DNA from: Akebia trifoliata
Lineage: Eukaryota > Streptophyta > Magnoliopsida > Ranunculales > Lardizabalaceae
Assembly: GCA_017979445.1 (NCBI GenBank)
Contig: CM030711.1
Location: 8,959,221 to 9,023,220 of the forward strand
Reading direction: 5' to 3'
Length of the DNA: 64,000 bases
The translations under genes and the position numbers were made by a program. Positions 60,217-64,000 of the stretch are shown one piece after another. The notes under the pieces are model-generated. The model worked only from the letters and a program-made list of their open reading frames with translations, was not told where the DNA came from and ran no database searches. Within the stretch, counting starts at the first letter, position 1. Each line of letters opens with the position of its first letter.

Positions 60217-60461
60217 CAACTTCTCCTAAGAGTCTAATTCACAACAGCTTGGAAGCTTCAAGCCCATTTCTCTTATCTCTCTTCTTTCTCATCATTTTCA
60301 TCAAGTACAAGAAATCCTTGACTATCAGATCGTAATTCAGTTTTGGGTTCGATCTAATTGGTTCAAGAATTCAGTTAAACTTGAAAATAAGAGCTTTTTT
60401 ATAGGTAAAAATCTCTTAGTTTCCTTCGACAAGAGAATTTTCTTTGCTTAGGATCATCGAA

Positions 60462-60761
60462 ATGGAGGCAGTAACAAGATTGGCGTCGCAGAAGGGGGTG
60501 GTGATCTTTAGTAAGAGCTCATGCTGCATGTGCTATACTGTCAAGATTTTATTTCACGAACTTGGGGCGAAGCCCATAGTGCATGAGCTTGACCAAATGC
60601 CTGATGGGAGGGAAATCGAGAAGGCACTCATGAGGCAAGGGTGTAGTGCACCTGTACCAGCTGTATTCATCGATGGCACGCTAATTGGCTCCACCAATGA
60701 AGTCATGTCGCTCCACCTTAGTGGTGGTCTGATTCCATTGTTCAAACCCTACTACAACTAA
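60462..60761 (+). CDS. CC-type (ROXY) glutaredoxin, CCMC active site, 99 aa
   Basis: Single exon from ATG 60462 to TAA 60759-60761. I chose MEAVTRLASQKG over the upstream non-ATG extension because plant CC-type glutaredoxins start at this point. The active site CCMC occupies residues 21-24 (codons at 60522-60533), within FSKSSCCMCYTVK. The cis-Pro loop PVPAVFIDG is around residue 66, and GSTNEVMSLHLSGGLIPL is the conserved GSH-binding/C-terminal block. Length is normal for the family. The C-terminus is FKPYYN instead of the ALWL-type ending that ROXY proteins often need for TGA-factor function, so its role in transcriptional repression with TGA bZIP factors may be altered. These proteins act in nucleus and cytosol. 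Context next to SETH6 matches the Arabidopsis GRXC12/GRXC13 locus. Confidence 0.95.
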   Translation: MEAVTRLASQKGVVIFSKSSCCMCYTVKILFHELGAKPIVHELDQMPDGREIEKALMRQGCSAPVPAVFIDGTLIGSTNEVMSLHLSGGLIPLFKPYYN

Positions 60762-60795
60762 AACCTTCCTATGATATCATGCTAGAGTTTAAATG

Positions 60796-60801
60796 AATAA
60801 A
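60796..60801 (+). terminator. Polyadenylation signal of the glutaredoxin gene
   Basis: AATAAA lies 35 nt downstream of the stop codon, followed by a second TAATAAAAG at about 60812. Confidence 0.55.
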
Positions 60802-61055
60802 TTTAGCTAAGTAATAAAAGAATATGTAACCTATTAATGTGTGGAGTGCCATATAAAGTATTTTATGCATGTAATCTACTTTATTTAAGTAATGAAGTTA
60901 TCTATTCTTAGTTTATGTATCCCTATACTTGACACATTTGTATGGCATGCAATGTGGTGATTAAAAGTGAAGTTATGGGTGTCAGCTTGCAAATTTGGTA
61001 AGGTTTGTGAGTGTTGATATCACAACTTGGGTTCTGCATTCACTCACTAATTACT

Positions 61056-61345
61056 GGAAGCGGATCCTCTGTAGCCCATTTTTCTTGTAGCTCATGTTCT
61101 ACAGACCACAAAACATCACATTGATAAAAACTAACAACTCAGTCCTCTTCTACTCATCGTTTAGATCAGATTTAGAAAAAAATAAAATAAAAAATAACTT
61201 GTTTTTTTCGTCAGATCAAGTGTTTAAAAATGGACAGTCCGTGGACTCCTAAATTTAAATGATTCTTGATCTGTAATTGTCTTAATGGTGTGGCGCACCT
61301 CAACCGTTGATTGTGGGTACAAAGAGCTACTGAGGATCTGCTCCC
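61056..61345. mobile_element. Mutator-type MITE (290 bp) with perfect 9-bp TSD
   Basis: Ends GGAAGCGGATCCTCTGTAG and CTACTGAGGATCTGCTCCC are inverted. The exact 9-bp repeat CTAATTACT flanks it at 61047-61055 and 61346-61354. A 9-bp duplication is the Mutator signature. Confidence 0.92.
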
Positions 61346-61611
61346 CTAATTACTAACCCCATATTTAAAAAAATGCAAATAATGACATATTTGAGCTGCC
61401 ATGCACCTCTTGTTTGACCACATATTAAAGGATGTTATGTGCATTTTCAAAGTTGTTAGATACCATTTTACCTCATTTCATCATAAATTAATGGACTGAT
61501 AAGAAAATATGATCCAATTAGATTGAGATTCAAAGCATTATATGGCCTATTACTTTCTTAAATGACTCATATTTCTCAATCCAGATGTTTTTTACTTATG
61601 TTCACTTCGTG

Positions 61612-61860
61612 AAAACTGAAAAATTCGACAGAAAAAATTGACGGGCTAAGGTGCACAAATTTTAGAAATTGAATTTTAACGGTTTAAAATATTCCCAGAT
61701 TTGACGGTTTAGAACTGTCGAATTTCTCTCATCCTTCATTAATTTGATAGTTTCAACCCGTCGAAAAAAATAATTTGACAATGAAAAATTTGACCGTTTT
61801 GTCCGTCAAATTTTATGAAATTTGACAGCCCAAGGCCGTCAAATTTGTGCTTTTTTCGCA
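61612..61860. repeat. Array of short palindromes built on TTTGACGG/CCGTCAAA
   Basis: Blocks such as TTTGACGGTTTAGAACTGTC, TTGACCGTTTTGTCCGTCAA and TTGACAGCCCAAGGCCGTCA recur at 25-60 bp intervals. The arrangement resembles subterminal repeats of a DNA transposon. No termini were found. Confidence 0.65.
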
Positions 61861-62213
61861 TTGTGGTTGTCATATTACTTTACTTCCACCAAGAACAATA
61901 ATGCGTATATTTAATTTTTTCTTAAACATTCAAAATTAATAATCTCAAGGATGTCTCCACCCCTTGATTATAGTTGGTCAACATATGTATTTTTAACTTA
62001 TAATTCAATCGCTAATAATAATGTGTAGATCATCACAGAAATAAATAAATAAAAAAGAAACACTTTTCTTGTTCATAAAAATATTATCAAGCGGAGAAAA
62101 TCAACAGGTAAACAATAGTTAGCGAGACCTACCAAAACTCTCTAAAATCATCAAAATTTGGAGCCAAAATGTATAATTAGAAAGTCATTCCCATCCTATA
62201 TATGTCTATAAAT

Positions 62214-62420
62214 CATGGTTTTAAAACTTGTTTTGACGTCTTGTCTCGTCCATGAACGAGATCGAGTCGTCTCGGACGAGATATCCTATTTATTTGATTC
62301 GTCTCGAACAATGCCTTAGAATTAGAACAAACCATGCCTTTGAGATGATTTGTCAACTCATCTCGTTGGTGGACGATACCAAGACAATTGGGACGAGTTG
62401 TCAAGAATATTTGATCTACC
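62214..62420. mobile_element. Truncated MITE of the 'CATGGTTTTAAAAC' family
   Basis: The left end CATGGTTTTAAAACTTG is followed by GAGATCGAGTCGTCTCGGAC-type interior. The expected right end is absent, the similarity fading near 62420. Confidence 0.7.
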
Positions 62421-63767
62421 CCCACATTTGTTTTTAAATTGATAGCAAGCCCCCTTTTACCTTGTTTCCCCCTCCATCCCTCATATATATATATATATTT
62501 GGATGATTTAGACACCCCTCTATCAAGTTGGTAAATATTTCAGATATGCACGTGTTTTCAAGTTGATGACATACCCCTTGACCTTTTTCTTCTTTTCTAG
62601 ACTAATGAAAAATGATTAAAATACCCTCATTTTAAACTTGTAACCAAAAATCTTTTTTTTTTTTTTACAAAATCAGTTATCTTCAAGCACTTCAAACTCT
62701 ATAAAAATTTAATTTTAACATCTTTAATTATATTGCTCCTTGACTTGGCTCTTGTCTCAAAGAATAATGAGAAATTACTTAAATGCCCTTTTCTTAATCT
62801 CTACCCAAACATTCTTGAGAAAAAACTCTTCAACCTTCTCATCAACTGTAACTTGCCCCCCTAGAAGAAAATCTTGGCTCCGACCCTGCGCCCAACCCAT
62901 TAATAAATTTAATATTTGTACTTTTTATATAGATAAATGTATAATTTTATTAAAAAAAAAAAGAATAACTAAAATATATTATAAATATAAATTTACTTTC
63001 ATCTTTTGACCATTTTTTCAAACTAGGACAAGGGACCGGATACCTATTTCATGAAAAGCAATATCTCCAAATGATTCCAAATAGTGCACAGATTTATCTT
63101 TTTTAATAACCAAAAAATCACCTGAGCCCAGTCTGAAGCCATTAGGGCTGAATTTATGGTCGACATATTTGGTCTGATAAGGGTATAGAATACGTAAAGT
63201 GTATTCGATAAAAAAAAAAAAAAGAATGAATAAAATAACAAATTTATACTAATGTCTAACCGTTTCTCTACTATGATAAGATGGAGATTTGACCTCTCTT
63301 TTGATGGAAAAGAGTATCAAATAGCTCTAAATGGTTTCGAAAGATACATGAATTTATACTTTTGTAAAGTCTAAAAATCAATTCGAACTCAGTTCGAGCC
63401 TGTTAAGACTGGCCTCGGGCTTAGCCAACTTAGGCTTAATGAGGGTTAGGGTTGGTCTAAGGTGTAACCCATCTCTTTAGTATTGGGTTAGGACTTATCT
63501 TGGAGTTGAGATAAGGATGTTTCTTGAAAATTTACCCAACCCGAACCGAATCCATTTAATAATCATGTTAAAACCTTAGATCCAAACTTGACTAGTTTAT
63601 TAAACAAGTAACACGACCCTGTGACTCATTCAATAAACAAGTTGGGTAGTGTTGTGTTCAGGTTGACATGCGTAACCCATGGGCACTACACGATTAAAGT
63701 GAAAAAACCATTAAAAGGATATTTTTCTTTTGTTTTGAAAATCTCTTAAATAATTGTTGATATTTGA
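62421..63767. other. Spacer
   Basis: AT-rich with a (TA)n at about 62482-62501, TACCCCTTGACC/AAAATACCCTCATT text related to the TIR elements at 12 and 44 kb, and homopolymer runs. No gene. Confidence 0.5.
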
Positions 63768-64000
63768 AACCCCAAAGGGTTGGCTTGATGGCAATTTGGA
63801 CTGATAAGCAGTTAATGCTTGTAAGTCGTGCGTTCAATACCCAATATAAGTATTAATTCCTCAGGAGCCATCCCACGAGATCACACCCTCACTTACCTGG
63901 TGTGTGTGATGTGTGAGTTTTACACATGCCCCGGGACTAATCCTTGGACAAGACCATGGTCTATGGACTGGGAAAAACCCATATACGAGCCTAGTCCACT
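63768..64000 (+). mobile_element. tRNA-derived SINE (Au-like), runs off the window
   Basis: An A box TGGCTTGATGG (63781-63791) and B box GCGTTCAATACC (63830-63841) are correctly spaced. The 3' body contains GTGTGTGATGTGTGAGTTTT and CATGCCCCGGGACT, features of plant Au-type SINEs. Confidence 0.65.

Noticed and set aside
63768..63845. Possible tRNA gene at the right edge
   Set aside because: Only the promoter boxes match; the downstream body fits a SINE.
1..64000. CRISPR arrays, bacterial operons, riboswitches or organellar DNA insertions
   Set aside because: Genes are spliced and plant nuclear in type. No regularly spaced repeats of CRISPR type and no long plastid or mitochondrial tracts were seen.

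Overview
The window is nuclear DNA of a flowering plant. It is AT-rich, its genes carry canonical GT-AG introns, its proteins are plant-specific families, and the space between genes is filled with copia and gypsy LTR remnants, hAT- and Mutator-type MITEs, and SINE fragments. The long TE-laden introns and low gene density suggest a medium-to-large genome, probably a woody eudicot or an early-diverging angiosperm. The species cannot be named from sequence alone.

Layout, left to right. 0-9.67 kb is apparently the last intron of a CCCH zinc-finger gene. It holds a decayed copia fragment (1-1235) and a nested pair: a hAT-type element (1758-7758) interrupted by a copia retrotransposon with both LTRs (1805-7080). 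The terminal CCCH exon is at 9671-10075 (+). 10-16.5 kb is TE-derived spacer. 16519-20136 (+) is a complete four-exon NPH3/BTB gene (SETH6-like, 628 aa). 20.3-24.1 kb (-) is a decayed copy of a VAR3/OZ-type RanBP2 zinc-finger gene with in-frame stops, frameshifts and destroyed zinc ligands. 24.1-28.5 kb is spacer with a 1-kb foldback element. 28589-31858 (-) is a four-exon Topors-like RING E3 gene with a one-base deletion inside the RING. 33084-43490 (-) is a complete 16-exon gene for a 701-aa kelch/coiled-coil protein of the ACBP4 type, without an acyl-CoA-binding domain. 43.5-60 kb is TE-rich spacer containing a C-rich gypsy-like LTR with a 338-nt tract that has no G on the + strand. 60462-60761 (+) is a single-exon CC-type glutaredoxin with a CCMC active site, a TATA box and two palindromic GTGGGTCCCAC sites upstream. 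The remainder is spacer with a Mutator-type MITE and a SINE at the right edge.

The order CCCH zinc finger - SETH6 - CC-type glutaredoxin matches, from memory, Arabidopsis At2g47850-At2g47860-At2g47870/80. I infer an ancient syntenic block into which the VAR3-like pseudogene, the RING gene and the kelch gene are interposed.

I found no clear new biological system. The most unusual items are the pseudogenisation of the VAR3-like gene, the RING frameshift, a partial exon duplication in the kelch gene, several MITE families with resolvable target-site duplications, a hairpin family sharing one stem, and the G-free tract.
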